DNA of 47,152 bases from Pseudomonadota bacterium. GTDB lineage: Bacteria; Pseudomonadota; Gammaproteobacteria; Xanthomonadales; Xanthomonadaceae. Positions 34,350 to 43,682 of this stretch are shown here, piece after piece. Below the pieces are notes generated by a model. The model was not told where the DNA came from, made no database searches, and worked only from the letters and a program-made list of their open reading frames with translations. The DNA is taken from NCBI GenBank assembly GCA_023386795.1, contig JAEWJB010000007.1, forward strand, positions 1 to 47,152, written 5' to 3'. The position numbers and the translations under genes were made by a program. How positions within the stretch are numbered: the stretch's first letter is position 1; every line of letters starts with the position of its first letter.

Positions 34350-35569
34350 CAGCGCACCACCTCGATGCGCGGCGGGACCCAGGCTGTCCCGACGAAGCCT
34401 GCCTTGCTCAGGTTGGCTACCGTAAAGGTCATCGCCAGCTCCCGCCACTCGTAATTGTTGACCAGATGCGTCTCGCTGCTTACCAGTGCCGTGGATACCG
34501 AATAGCTGCCCGGTCCGAGATTGGCATCGAAATTGACCACGAATTCCATCTGCTCACCCGCACCGACATGGTCCAGATGCTGCTCGGTGTAGTGGGTGTT
34601 GGTGCCGAATACTGCCTGGCCCAGGCGATCCTTGATCATGTAGCCCAGAACCAGCCGCTCGATCGGCGCATGCGCCCGCACCCGGATCCGCAGCTGCACC
34701 GGCTGACCAACGTCGATCATCTCCACCGGTTCGCCGTCAGCGTTGTACAGCCCGATGTCCTCGACCACGGCCTCGCCGGTACCCGATACGATCTGCTCCC
34801 GCCCGGACGCGTGCTTGCGCACGATCAGCGACGCGTTCTCACGCTCGGCTATCAATGCATTGTAGTAATCCATGACGTCCTCCGGCGCACCGTCGCGAAC
34901 GACGGAACCGGCGTCAAGCAGAATGGCGCGGTCGCAGATCGCCTGGATGGCCGTGCTGTCGTGCGACACGAGCAACAACGTCGTTCCAAGCTCGCGGAAC
35001 TCCCGGATGCGCTTGAACGACTTGTGCTGGAAGTACGAGTCGCCCACTGACAGCGCCTCGTCCACGATCAGCACATCCGGCCGGAATGCCGTCGCGACAC
35101 TGAAGGACACGCGCATCTGCATGCCGCTGGAGTAGGTGCGCATCGGCTGGTCGAAGTACTCGCCCACCTCCGCGAACGCTTCGATGTCGGGCATGACGCT
35201 GGCGATCTGTTCATGGCTGTACCCCATGAGCCCGGCAGAATGGAACACGTTCTCCCGGCCGGTCAGGTCGGAATTGAACCCCATGCCAAGTTCGAGGATC
35301 GCCGCCACGCGGCCGGCGCGCGTCACGCTTCCCTCGGTGGGCTGCGCGGTGCCGGTGATCATCTTCAACAGCGTGCTTTTGCCGGCGCCGTTCTGCCCGA
35401 TGATGCCCACGGCCTCGCCAGGGCCCACCGCGAAACTCACGTTCCGCAGCACCCAATGCTCCTCGGCCGGTGCGATGCGCACGCCGAACCAGGACGCCAC
35501 ACGCGCCCACTCGCTGCTCCAGCGGCGATAGGCCTTGCCCACGTTCCGAACAACCAGGCGACCACTCAT
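34349..35569 (-). CDS. wzt: O-polysaccharide ABC exporter ATPase with C-terminal glycan-binding-type domain
   Basis: A 406-residue protein. The ATPase part has Walker A GQNGAGKST (58-66), signature YSSGM (146-150) and Walker B VLIVDE (166-171), as in the Wzt/TagH group. Residues about 255-406 form the extra domain of Wzt proteins (VEDIGLYNADGEPVEMIDVG; GYMIKDRLGQAVFGTNT; PGSYSVSTALVS), which in E. coli O8/O9a binds the capped end of the polymer. Its presence implies that the exported glycan has a recognisable terminus. It overlaps wzm by four bases and the FkbM gene by one. Confidence 0.94.
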   Translation of the reverse strand: MSGRLVVRNVGKAYRRWSSEWARVASWFGVRIAPAEEHWVLRNVSFAVGPGEAVGIIGQNGAGKSTLLKMITGTAQPTEGSVTRAGRVAAILELGMGFNSDLTGRENVFHSAGLMGYSHEQIASVMPDIEAFAEVGEYFDQPMRTYSSGMQMRVSFSVATAFRPDVLIVDEALSVGDSYFQHKSFKRIREFRELGTTLLLVSHDSTAIQAICDRAILLDAGSVVRDGAPEDVMDYYNALIAERENASLIVRKHASGREQIVSGTGEAVVEDIGLYNADGEPVEMIDVGQPVQLRIRVRAHAPIERLVLGYMIKDRLGQAVFGTNTHYTEQHLDHVGAGEQMEFVVNFDANLGPGSYSVSTALVSSETHLVNNYEWRELAMTFTVANLSKAGFVGTAWVPPRIEVVR

Positions 35570-36360
35570 AGCGCGTCCACCATTTCCGGTGCCGCACGCC
35601 GGAACATCACGAGCGCGGCCAGCAGCAGGACGGCCGAGATGCAGAGAATCTGCGCGATGTCACCCCACAGCGGCGGCTTTCCATACACCATCACGTTCTG
35701 GTAGCTCGCGATAAGCGGGAACAAGGGATTCAACCGGAACCAGCGCTGGCTGGCCTCCGGCAGGATGTTGATGTTGTAGACGATGGGCGTGAGCCAGAAC
35801 AGCGCCTGCAGTACCACCGGCACCACTTGCCCGATGTCGCGCATGAAGACGTTCAGCACGCCCAGGATCAGGCCGATGCCCATCGCCAGCAGCAGCGTCG
35901 TCAGAATCAGGACCGGCAGCCAGAGTACGTGGGCGTCGGGCATGTGGCCCAGGACGGCGAACACGGCGAAGATCGCCACCAACAGAAGCAGGTTGGTGGC
36001 CAGCGTCGTGCCCCCGGCGATGAAGGGCAGGCAGATGCGCGGAAAGGCCATCTTCTTCATCAGGTTGCCGCTTTCGACGAACAGGTTCAGGCATTTGCCG
36101 ATGGTCTCGGCAAACAGCGTCCACCCCAGGGTGCCGGCCATCAGGTACAGCGCGTAGGCGTACTTGTTGTCGATGCCGGGCAGCTTGGCTGCCAGCACTT
36201 CTGAAAGGATGAGCGCAAAGATCAACACCTGGGCCAGAGGGTGGATGATCATCCACAGGCCGCCGAGCTTGCTGCGGATGAAGCGCAGCCGCAGTTCGTT
36301 CTTGATCGAGGAAAGAATGAAATGGCGGTAACGCCAAACGGCAAGGAGCATGTCCTTCAT
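35566..36360 (-). CDS. wzm: O-polysaccharide ABC exporter permease
   Basis: A 264-residue inner-membrane protein of the ABC-2 family with about six helices. It starts with an amphipathic stretch (RYRHFILSSIKNELRLRFIR), typical of Wzm, followed by LGGLWMIIHPLAQVLIFALI. The region MKKMAFPRICLPFIAG is the conserved coupling loop, and VFMRDIGQVVPVVLQALFWLTPIVY precedes the last helices. It moves undecaprenyl-linked O-polysaccharide to the periplasm with Wzt. It overlaps both neighbours by four bases, showing strict coupling. Confidence 0.94.
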   Translation of the reverse strand: MKDMLLAVWRYRHFILSSIKNELRLRFIRSKLGGLWMIIHPLAQVLIFALILSEVLAAKLPGIDNKYAYALYLMAGTLGWTLFAETIGKCLNLFVESGNLMKKMAFPRICLPFIAGGTTLATNLLLLVAIFAVFAVLGHMPDAHVLWLPVLILTTLLLAMGIGLILGVLNVFMRDIGQVVPVVLQALFWLTPIVYNINILPEASQRWFRLNPLFPLIASYQNVMVYGKPPLWGDIAQILCISAVLLLAALVMFRRAAPEMVDAL

Positions 36361-37742
36361 GCCGCGTCTCCCATGTGCTCGTTGTCCTTGTGGCGAGGTT
36401 GCTTTTCAAGCTGGCGCAGTCGTTCGCGAATCAACCGCCCGGCCACGGCCGGTGCGTTGGACTGCTGAATGTCGTGGGCGGCCTGTTGTCCGAGGGCAGC
36501 GGCGAGGCCCGGCTCGTCGACCAGGCGGCGCATGTACATGGCGGCCTGGTCGATGTCGGGCTCTGCCCACTCCGCTCCTGCGCCGCCGGGATAGGCATCG
36601 GCGGCGACCGGCACCATGCGATAGCCGACCGGGCAGCTATTGCGGGCATCCATGAAGTCCATGTTGCCTGACCACCCGGTACCGATCACCGGCTTGCCCA
36701 TCGCCATGCATTCGGCCAGGCCCAGCCCGAAGCCTTCCGCGCGATGCAGCGAAACGTAGGCATCGCAGCAGCGCTGCAGGGCATGGACATGGGCGCGATC
36801 GATGATCTCGTCGCGCACCAGGATGCGGGGATCGGCAGCGGCGATATTGAGCAGCCGCTGGAACGGCTCCCGATAACGGAAGCCATTGCTGGATTTCAGC
36901 AACAACCTGACGTCGCGGCGCTGCGGCGGGAATGCACGTCGGAATGCCTCCACCGCGGCGAATGGGTTCTTGCGCTCGATCCAGGAATTGAAATCGAAAG
37001 TCACCAGGAAGACGAACACGTCCTCCTCCAGCCCGAAATCGACGCGCTGAAGCCCACTGTCGACCACCTCGCCCAGCGGCTGAGGTACCCGAAGGATCGG
37101 CTTGTCGGTAACGTGGCGAAAGGCATTCTCGATGAAGCGGGTGGCCACCATGATTTCGTCGACCTGAGCGATGGCCGGCAGCCAGGCATCGGGCACGCGC
37201 TCCAGTTCCCAGAACCAGCACGCAATGACGCGCTTGCCTTTGAGTTTCTCGCGGCCCACCACCTCTAGCGCCTGCTGCAGGTAATCAGGGTTGACGAATA
37301 CGAAGCTCACCGGGAAAGGCAGGTCTTCATCGATCCAGGCTTCCAGGCTGCGGTCGTTCCAGCCATGCGGAAGGCCCAGGTCGACGTCGAAAAGACGCAC
37401 CTGGACGCCGGCATCCATCAGCGCGCGCGCATACATGCGCGCGCTCTCGGCCAGTCCGAACTGGCCGCGCACGTAACCCACGATATTGGCGCCCAACGTC
37501 CCGTCTGCCGGCCCCGCGGGAACAGCGGGTTGCCACGCGGATGCGAGCGGACGCTCCCAGGCTGCTGTTTTCGGGAAACGCACGCCGGCGTTCGCACGCG
37601 CGTCGAGCAGACGTGCGGCGCCCACGCGCCAGGACAGTGGCAGCAGGCGATAACATGCTCCCAACCAGGCATGTTGACGGATCCACGTCCCGAGATTCAG
37701 CAGTGCCAGTCCCTTGGGACCTTGTCGGGGCGGCTCGCTCAT
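36357..37742 (-). CDS. GT4-like glycosyltransferase
   Basis: A 461-residue GT-B enzyme, first gene of the minus-strand LPS operon. The N-terminal half contains GANIVGYVRGQFGLAESARM, typical of transferases in O-antigen loci. The C-terminal nucleotide-sugar domain has SWIERKNPFAAVEAFRRAFP and the EX7E motif in HRAEGFGLGLAECMAMGKPV. The start MSEPPRQGPKG is chosen because the frame upstream of it reads unlikely Trp/Arg-rich sequence. It lies 25 bases after metB and overlaps wzm by four bases. Sugar and linkage are unknown. Confidence 0.85.
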   Translation of the reverse strand: MSEPPRQGPKGLALLNLGTWIRQHAWLGACYRLLPLSWRVGAARLLDARANAGVRFPKTAAWERPLASAWQPAVPAGPADGTLGANIVGYVRGQFGLAESARMYARALMDAGVQVRLFDVDLGLPHGWNDRSLEAWIDEDLPFPVSFVFVNPDYLQQALEVVGREKLKGKRVIACWFWELERVPDAWLPAIAQVDEIMVATRFIENAFRHVTDKPILRVPQPLGEVVDSGLQRVDFGLEEDVFVFLVTFDFNSWIERKNPFAAVEAFRRAFPPQRRDVRLLLKSSNGFRYREPFQRLLNIAAADPRILVRDEIIDRAHVHALQRCCDAYVSLHRAEGFGLGLAECMAMGKPVIGTGWSGNMDFMDARNSCPVGYRMVPVAADAYPGGAGAEWAEPDIDQAAMYMRRLVDEPGLAAALGQQAAHDIQQSNAPAVAGRLIRERLRQLEKQPRHKDNEHMGDAA

Positions 37743-37767
37743 CGCACGATCTCTTTCAGGCGGCCCG

Positions 37768-38952
37768 TCACCGGAGCGCCTCCTCCAGATCCGCCTGAAG
37801 GTCCTCCACCGCCTCCACGCCCACACTCAACCGCACCAGCGCATCGCTGATACCCAGCTGCGCGCGGCGCTCCACCGGGATCGACGCATGCGTCATCACC
37901 GCCGGATGGTTGACCAGGCTTTCCACGCCGCCCAGTGATTCGGCCAGCGTGAACAGCTCGGTGCGCTCGCACAGCCGCTTGGCGGCCTCGAACCCGCCCT
38001 TCAGGACGATCGAGACGATGCCGCCGAATCCGGACATCTGCCGCTTCGCCAATGCGTGCTGCGGATGCGAAGGCAAGCCCGGGTAAATCACCTTTTCCAC
38101 CGCCGGATGCTGTTCCAGCCACTGCGCCAGGGCCATCGCGTTATCGCAATGCGCACGCATGCGCAGCGGCAGTGTCTTGAGCCCGCGCAGCGCCAGGAAG
38201 CTGTCGAACGGCCCCTGCACGCCACCGATGGAGTTCTGCAGGAACGCCATGCGCTCGGCCAGGTCATCGTTGTCGCCGACGACCGCCATGCCGCCCACCA
38301 TGTCCGAATGGCCATTGAGATACTTGGTGGCCGAATGCACCACGATATCCGCACCCAGCGCCAGCGGGCGCTGCAGCAGCGGCGAGGCGAACGTGTTGTC
38401 CACCACCACGATCAGCCCGTGCTTGCGCGCCACCCCGGCCACGGCGGCGATGTCGACGATCTTCAGCATCGGATTGGTCGGGGTTTCGATCCACACCATC
38501 TTCGTCTTCGGCGTGATCGCGGCCTCGAACGCCGCAAGGTCGGTCAGGTCGACGAAGCTGAAGTCCAGCGCGGCACTGCGGCGGCGCACGCGCTCGAACA
38601 GCCGGTAGCTGCCACCGTACAGGTCATCCATCGCCACGACGTGGTCGCCGCTGTCCAGCAGCTCGATCACGGTGGAGGTCGCCGCCATGCCCGAGGCAAA
38701 CGCGAAACCACGGGTACCGCCCTCCAGCGCCGCCACGCAGCGCTCATAGGCGAAGCGGGTCGGATTGTGGGTGCGCGAGTACTCGAAACCCTGGTGCTCG
38801 CCGGGGCTGGACTGCGCGTAGGTGGAGGTCGCGTAGATCGGCGGCATCACCGCGCCCGTGCTCGGGTCGGGCGCCTGGCCCCCATGGATGGCCAGGGTGG
38901 CCAACGCGAGTTCGCGCTGGCCGTCAGGGTGGCGGGAATGACGGTCCGACAT
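37768..38952 (-). CDS. metB: cystathionine gamma-synthase/lyase family PLP enzyme
   Basis: A 394-residue Cys/Met-metabolism PLP enzyme. The cofactor lysine lies in SATKYLNGHSDMVGG, and other family marks are YSRTHNPTRFAYERCVAALEG in part and GVESLVNHPAVMTHASIP. Sequence cannot clearly tell synthase (methionine synthesis) from gamma-lyase (cysteine synthesis). The cystathionine beta-synthase gene next door favours the lyase in reverse transsulfuration. The ATG at 38952 has GGAA 8 bases upstream; a GTG two codons earlier has none suitably placed. In Xanthomonas the gene at this site is called metB and borders the LPS locus. Confidence 0.92.
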   Translation of the reverse strand: MSDRHSRHPDGQRELALATLAIHGGQAPDPSTGAVMPPIYATSTYAQSSPGEHQGFEYSRTHNPTRFAYERCVAALEGGTRGFAFASGMAATSTVIELLDSGDHVVAMDDLYGGSYRLFERVRRRSAALDFSFVDLTDLAAFEAAITPKTKMVWIETPTNPMLKIVDIAAVAGVARKHGLIVVVDNTFASPLLQRPLALGADIVVHSATKYLNGHSDMVGGMAVVGDNDDLAERMAFLQNSIGGVQGPFDSFLALRGLKTLPLRMRAHCDNAMALAQWLEQHPAVEKVIYPGLPSHPQHALAKRQMSGFGGIVSIVLKGGFEAAKRLCERTELFTLAESLGGVESLVNHPAVMTHASIPVERRAQLGISDALVRLSVGVEAVEDLQADLEEALR

Positions 38953-38976
38953 GGGCACTTCCGTAAAAGGTGCGGG

Positions 38977-39000
38977 ATTCTATCAAGCGTTTCTGAAACG
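38977..39000 (-). promoter_or_regulatory. possible metB promoter with palindromic operator
   Basis: On the minus strand TAGAAT (-10 like) lies at 38977-38982, preceded by the perfect palindrome CGTTTC-N-GAAACG at 38988-39000. The -35 match is weak. A palindrome between -35 and -10 suggests a repressor or activator site. Confidence 0.35.
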
Positions 39001-39034
39001 AAATTTTCACGCCATTCGCGTGATGGGCATCACA

Positions 39035-40405
<1,371 letters not shown>

Positions 40406-40520
40406 CGCTTCTTCGTGGTGATGCCCAAAGGGCTGACCCCGCATTATCGACGGAAGGCCACTGAAATGCTCGGCGGCATGTTCAGATTGTGCTTGGCAAG
40501 GCCTGAAAAGGCGACGCGGA

Positions 40521-40553
40521 CGGTGGCGAGCCCGACGAGGAGGGCTGCCACCG
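40521..40553 (-). terminator. hairpin after the DUF465 gene
   Basis: CGGTGGC(G)AGCCC pairs with GGGCTGCCACCG over about 12 bp with one bulged G and an 8-base loop. It lies 38 bases past the DUF465 stop and before cbs. There is no T-run. Confidence 0.4.
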
Positions 40554-40591
40554 CCCGCGACGGTGAGCGGTTCCGGTTTGGGGGGAGAGGG

Positions 40592-40810
40592 TCAGTGCGT
40601 CATCCGGTCATAGATCCGGGTCAGCTTTTCCTTGGCGAGCAGCTTTTCGCGCTTCATCTGGCCGAGGGTCATATCGTCGATCGGCAAAACGCCGAGTTCG
40701 GCATCCATGCATTTCTTGTCCAGCAGCTTGTGTCGCTGGTAGAGCTGCTTGAATTCGGGATCCGCCTTCATCAGTGCATCGATTTGGCTCTGCGGTTGCC
40801 CTTCGAACAT
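40592..40810 (-). CDS. YdcH/DUF465 family small protein
   Basis: A 72-residue cytoplasmic protein of the DUF465 family, a helical hairpin of unknown function. Typical stretches are DPEFKQLYQRHKLLDKKCMD and LKREKL-type text, here MKREKLLAKEKLTRIYDRM. AGGAGG lies upstream of the ATG. An intrinsic-terminator-like hairpin sits only 24 bases before the start, which suggests attenuation or the end of a separate upstream transcript. Confidence 0.88.
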   Translation of the reverse strand: MFEGQPQSQIDALMKADPEFKQLYQRHKLLDKKCMDAELGVLPIDDMTLGQMKREKLLAKEKLTRIYDRMTH

Positions 40811-41085
40811 GGCTTGGCCTCCTACGGGTTCCGGAAAACAAGAACGCCCCGGCCGGACCCGGCACGGGGCGCTGAATCGGAAGGCGAGCCGGCACGACGG
40901 GCGGTCACGGCCGAGCCCTGGGGCTTCGGGACGCCAACGCTCGATTCGGGCCGCTGTTCCACCGGATCGTCCTCCACGGATCCAGGCGACGGCATGCCAC
41001 CTGGGTATTCGACCCTACGCCTGTCCCCCGCCCCCGGCAATAGCCGCGCGCACAGTTTCGGAAGACCCCGGCGCATTCATTACGG
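40811..41085 (-). other. gene-poor stretch, candidate RNA leader or small ORF
   Basis: No recognised gene lies between the DUF465 start and the OmpA terminator. An 84-codon minus-strand frame (40822-41076) reads a Pro/Ser/Gly-rich, disordered sequence; its end runs through a terminator-like hairpin and its stop touches the DUF465 ribosome binding site. A noncoding RNA ending at that hairpin is the other reading. I cannot decide between them. Confidence 0.35.
40834..40871 (-). terminator. intrinsic terminator upstream of the DUF465 gene
   Basis: CGCCCCG and CGGGGCG, extended by GCCG/CGGC with a GACC loop and one bulged A, form an 11-bp stem. On the minus strand it is followed by TTCTTGTTTT. 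Confidence 0.6.
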
Positions 41086-41119
41086 AAAAAATCAGGGCCG
41101 CCATGGGCGGCCCTGATTT
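41086..41119 (-). terminator. strong terminator of the OmpA-like operon
   Basis: AAATCAGGGCCGCC and GGCGGCCCTGATTT pair perfectly over 14 bp around a 3-base loop. On the minus strand it runs into five T residues. It begins 25 bases after the OmpA-like stop. Confidence 0.88.
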
Positions 41120-41144
41120 CCCTTAACAAACAATTACATATCAC

Positions 41145-42032
41145 TTACGGAGCGATAACGACCTCGGCGGCGCGGGCCTTGGTCGGAGCCCCCTTGCCGG
41201 CGCTTACCTGAAAGCGGCTGGCACTCACGCCGGCAGCCACCAGCGCGTCGCGAAGGGCTTCGCCACGGGCCTTGGCCGAGGCCGCATCCGGGCCGTAGGC
41301 CAGGATGGTCACCCGCCCCTTCTTGCCGATGTTGAGGTACTCGGCCAGCGCCTTGGCCTGACCCTGGGCCGCGCCGGAAAGGTCGGCCTTGCCGGCGTAG
41401 GCGTCGCCGGCGAGGGTGAAGACCTCGCCACGGCCTTCGAAGCGCGAGGCCGGCAGCTTGGTGCCCGACATCAACTCGGCCTCCTCGCGGGCCAACTGGG
41501 CGGCCTTCTGCTGGGCGGCGTTGAGCTTGGCGGTCTGCTTGCCAGCCACGCTGGTCAGCGCAGCCTCGGCGTCCTGGCGGGCCAAGGTCTCCTGCTCGGC
41601 GGCCTGGCGCAGACGGTCGCTTTCCTCGGCCTGGATCTGCGCCTGCACGCGCAGCTGCTCGGCCTCCTGGCGGGCACGGGCCGCGTCGCGACGGCTCGCC
41701 TCGATCAGCAACTCGTTGCGGGTGCCTTCGAGCCGCTCCAGGTCCCGCCGGGTCTGCGTGGTGCGCACGCTGATCTCGGCGATCTCGACCCGGCGGTCGG
41801 CGATATAGAGGGCCTGCTCCTGTTCCTTGCGCTTGGCCTCGGCCACGGCGTTGATGGCCTGTTCGGCCTGCAAACGCTCGTAACGGGCGACATCGGCGGA
41901 CTGTGGGTCTGCCTGCAGCGCCGCCAAGCGCTGGCGCAGGGCGATGACCTGCGGAAGGTCTTCCTTGGCCATGGCGGTACTGGCAACGACCGCCAGCAGG
42001 GCCAGGACGAGCACGCGGTGGCGCAGCTTCAT
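41145..42032 (-). CDS. OmpA-like periplasmic/envelope protein with coiled coil
   Basis: A 295-residue exported protein. A signal peptide of 22 residues ends in AMA. Residues about 30-175 are a long charged coiled coil (RRDAARARQEAEQLRVQAQI). The C-terminal 100 residues resemble the OmpA peptidoglycan-binding fold (ILAYGPDAASAKARGEALRDAL), but the usual Asp/Arg ligand motif is weak. Its start shares one base with the stop of the DUF4398 gene, so the two are coupled. A cell-envelope scaffold role is inferred. Confidence 0.8.
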   Translation of the reverse strand: MKLRHRVLVLALLAVVASTAMAKEDLPQVIALRQRLAALQADPQSADVARYERLQAEQAINAVAEAKRKEQEQALYIADRRVEIAEISVRTTQTRRDLERLEGTRNELLIEASRRDAARARQEAEQLRVQAQIQAEESDRLRQAAEQETLARQDAEAALTSVAGKQTAKLNAAQQKAAQLAREEAELMSGTKLPASRFEGRGEVFTLAGDAYAGKADLSGAAQGQAKALAEYLNIGKKGRVTILAYGPDAASAKARGEALRDALVAAGVSASRFQVSAGKGAPTKARAAEVVIAP

Positions 42033-42412
42033 CAGCGACCCTCCCCGGTGCCCAGGGTGGACTGGAGCTGGGAAACCTCGGCCTTGCGCTGGGCCAGCTG
42101 CGCGGTGGCCACGGCCTCCTCGCTGCGGGCGCGCGCCAGGTCGGCATCGACGGCCGCGCGCTTGGCCAGGGCGGGCAGCTGCTTGCGCTGGCCACGGTCC
42201 AGGGCAGCCTGCTGGGCCTGCATCAACTCCTGGCGGGCCTGGCTGATCAGGTCGGGCGCGTACTGGTCCGCATCGGCCTGGGTCGCGCGCTGCACCGCCT
42301 GCTCGGCCTCCGACAATTCCGGCGCCACCTGTGCCAGGGCCGGGGACAAAGGCGCGAATGCAAAGGCGATCACATACAGCGATCGACGTATTTGTGCGAA
42401 GCTAGCCGTCAT
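42032..42412 (-). CDS. DUF4398 domain periplasmic protein
   Basis: A 126-residue protein with a signal peptide (cleavage after ALA at about residue 27) and no lipobox Cys. The rest is the Ala/Gln-rich helical DUF4398 domain (SEAEQAVQRATQADADQYAPDLISQARQ in part, then AVDADLARARSEEA). Function is unknown; genes of this family are commonly followed by an OmpA-like gene, as here. It is divergent from pilU with 98 bases between. The upstream in-frame extension has no signal peptide pattern and is not used. Confidence 0.78.
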   Translation of the reverse strand: MTASFAQIRRSLYVIAFAFAPLSPALAQVAPELSEAEQAVQRATQADADQYAPDLISQARQELMQAQQAALDRGQRKQLPALAKRAAVDADLARARSEEAVATAQLAQRKAEVSQLQSTLGTGEGR

Positions 42413-42510
42413 TGGGGTGCCGTTGCTTTGGGATCGGAGCAACGGCCATTGTCGGAAGCCTGCGGCGCGCTTGCAACGGGACGCCGCCGATCGTTGGGGA
42501 AGCATTGCGC

Positions 42511-43644
42511 ATGGATATCGGCTATTTCCTTAAGCTGATGACCGAAAAGAACGCCTCGGACATGTTCCTGACCACCGGGGCGCCGGTCTACATCAAGATC
42601 GAGGGGAAGCTCTATCCGCTCGGCAACACCGGCTTGCCGCCCGGCATGGTCAAGAAGATCGCCTACTCCCTGATGGACGAAGGCCAGGTGCCGCAGTTCG
42701 AGCGGGACCTGGAATTGAACATGGCCATCGCCCTGCCGGACGCCGGACGCTTCCGCGTCAACGTCTTCAAGCAGCGCGGCGAGGTGGGCATGGTCATCCG
42801 TGCCATCCGCAGCAAGATCCCGAGCATCGAGGAACTCAACCTGCCGCAGGTGCTGAAGGACGTCATCATGACGCCGCGCGGCCTGGTGCTGGTGGTCGGC
42901 TCGACCGGCTCGGGCAAGTCGACCTCGCTCGCCTCGATGATCGACCACCGCAACAGCACCACGACCGGGCACATCCTCACCATCGAGGACCCGATCGAAT
43001 ACCTGCACAAGCACAAGATGTCGATCGTGAACCAGCGCGAGGTCGGCCTGGACACGCACGCTTTCCACAACGCACTGAAGAACGCGATGCGAGAGGCGCC
43101 GGACGTCATCCTGATCGGCGAGATCCTGGATGCCGAGACGATGGAGGCAGCCATCGCCTTCGCCGAAACCGGCCACCTGTGCCTGGCGACGCTGCACTCC
43201 AACAACGCCGACCAGACCATCGAACGCATTCTGAACTTCTTCCCGGAAAGCGCGCACAAGAACGTGCTGATGAACCTGGCGCTGAACCTGCGCGCAGTGA
43301 TTTCGCAGCGCCTGGTGAAGGGCGCCGACGGCCGCCGCCTGCCCGCGACCGAAGTGCTGCTCAACACGCCGATGATCCGCGACCTGCTGCGCCGCGGCCA
43401 GGTCCACGAGATCAAGCAAGCGATGGAGGAGTCGCTGGAGGAAGGCATGGAGACCTTCGACCAGTGCCTGTTCCGCATGGCCAAGAGCGGCACGATCGAG
43501 CAGGAGGAGGCGCTGCGGGCCGCCGATTCACGCGATGGCCTGGCGTTGAAGTTCCGGCTGTCCGAGGGCGCCTCGGGCGAACACGACCCGTACGCCGATT
43601 ACGAGGCGGCCTCGCCGCCCCGGATCAGCCACGGCTTCACCTGA
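42511..43644 (+). CDS. pilU: type IV pilus retraction ATPase PilU
   Basis: A 377-residue hexameric ATPase that helps PilT retract type IV pili. Walker A is GSTGSGKST (130-138), the Walker B region DVILIGE (198-204) and the His box HSNNADQ near 229-235. The Asp box region TIEDPIEYLHKHK is present. The sequence GEILDAETM replaces the GEIRDxETM of PilT, and the C-terminal tail is longer than in PilT, both supporting PilU. No pilT gene lies next to it in this window. A bidirectional terminator follows 8 bases after the stop. Confidence 0.93.
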   Translation: MDIGYFLKLMTEKNASDMFLTTGAPVYIKIEGKLYPLGNTGLPPGMVKKIAYSLMDEGQVPQFERDLELNMAIALPDAGRFRVNVFKQRGEVGMVIRAIRSKIPSIEELNLPQVLKDVIMTPRGLVLVVGSTGSGKSTSLASMIDHRNSTTTGHILTIEDPIEYLHKHKMSIVNQREVGLDTHAFHNALKNAMREAPDVILIGEILDAETMEAAIAFAETGHLCLATLHSNNADQTIERILNFFPESAHKNVLMNLALNLRAVISQRLVKGADGRRLPATEVLLNTPMIRDLLRRGQVHEIKQAMEESLEEGMETFDQCLFRMAKSGTIEQEEALRAADSRDGLALKFRLSEGASGEHDPYADYEAASPPRISHGFT

Positions 43645-43652
43645 TCGAGCCG

Positions 43653-43682
43653 AATAACGGCGCCGGAAACGGCGCCGTTATT
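43653..43682. terminator. bidirectional terminator between pilU and maiA
   Basis: AATAACGGCGCCG and CGGCGCCGTTATT pair perfectly over 13 bp around a GAAA tetraloop. The last base of the stem is the first base of the maiA stop codon on the minus strand. Confidence 0.85.

Noticed and set aside
32178..34454. 758-codon open frame on the plus strand
   Set aside because: Antisense to the three-module transferase and the FkbM methyltransferase, both well supported by motifs.
22438..37742. JUMPStart/ops elements, transposases or integrase near the LPS island
   Set aside because: I looked for these because glycan islands often carry them, but saw no GGCGGTAG-type element, inverted terminal repeats or transposase-like protein.
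41003..41015. T-arm-like GGGT..ACCC sequence suggesting a tRNA or tmRNA
   Set aside because: No acceptor stem, anticodon arm or CCA end could be found around it.
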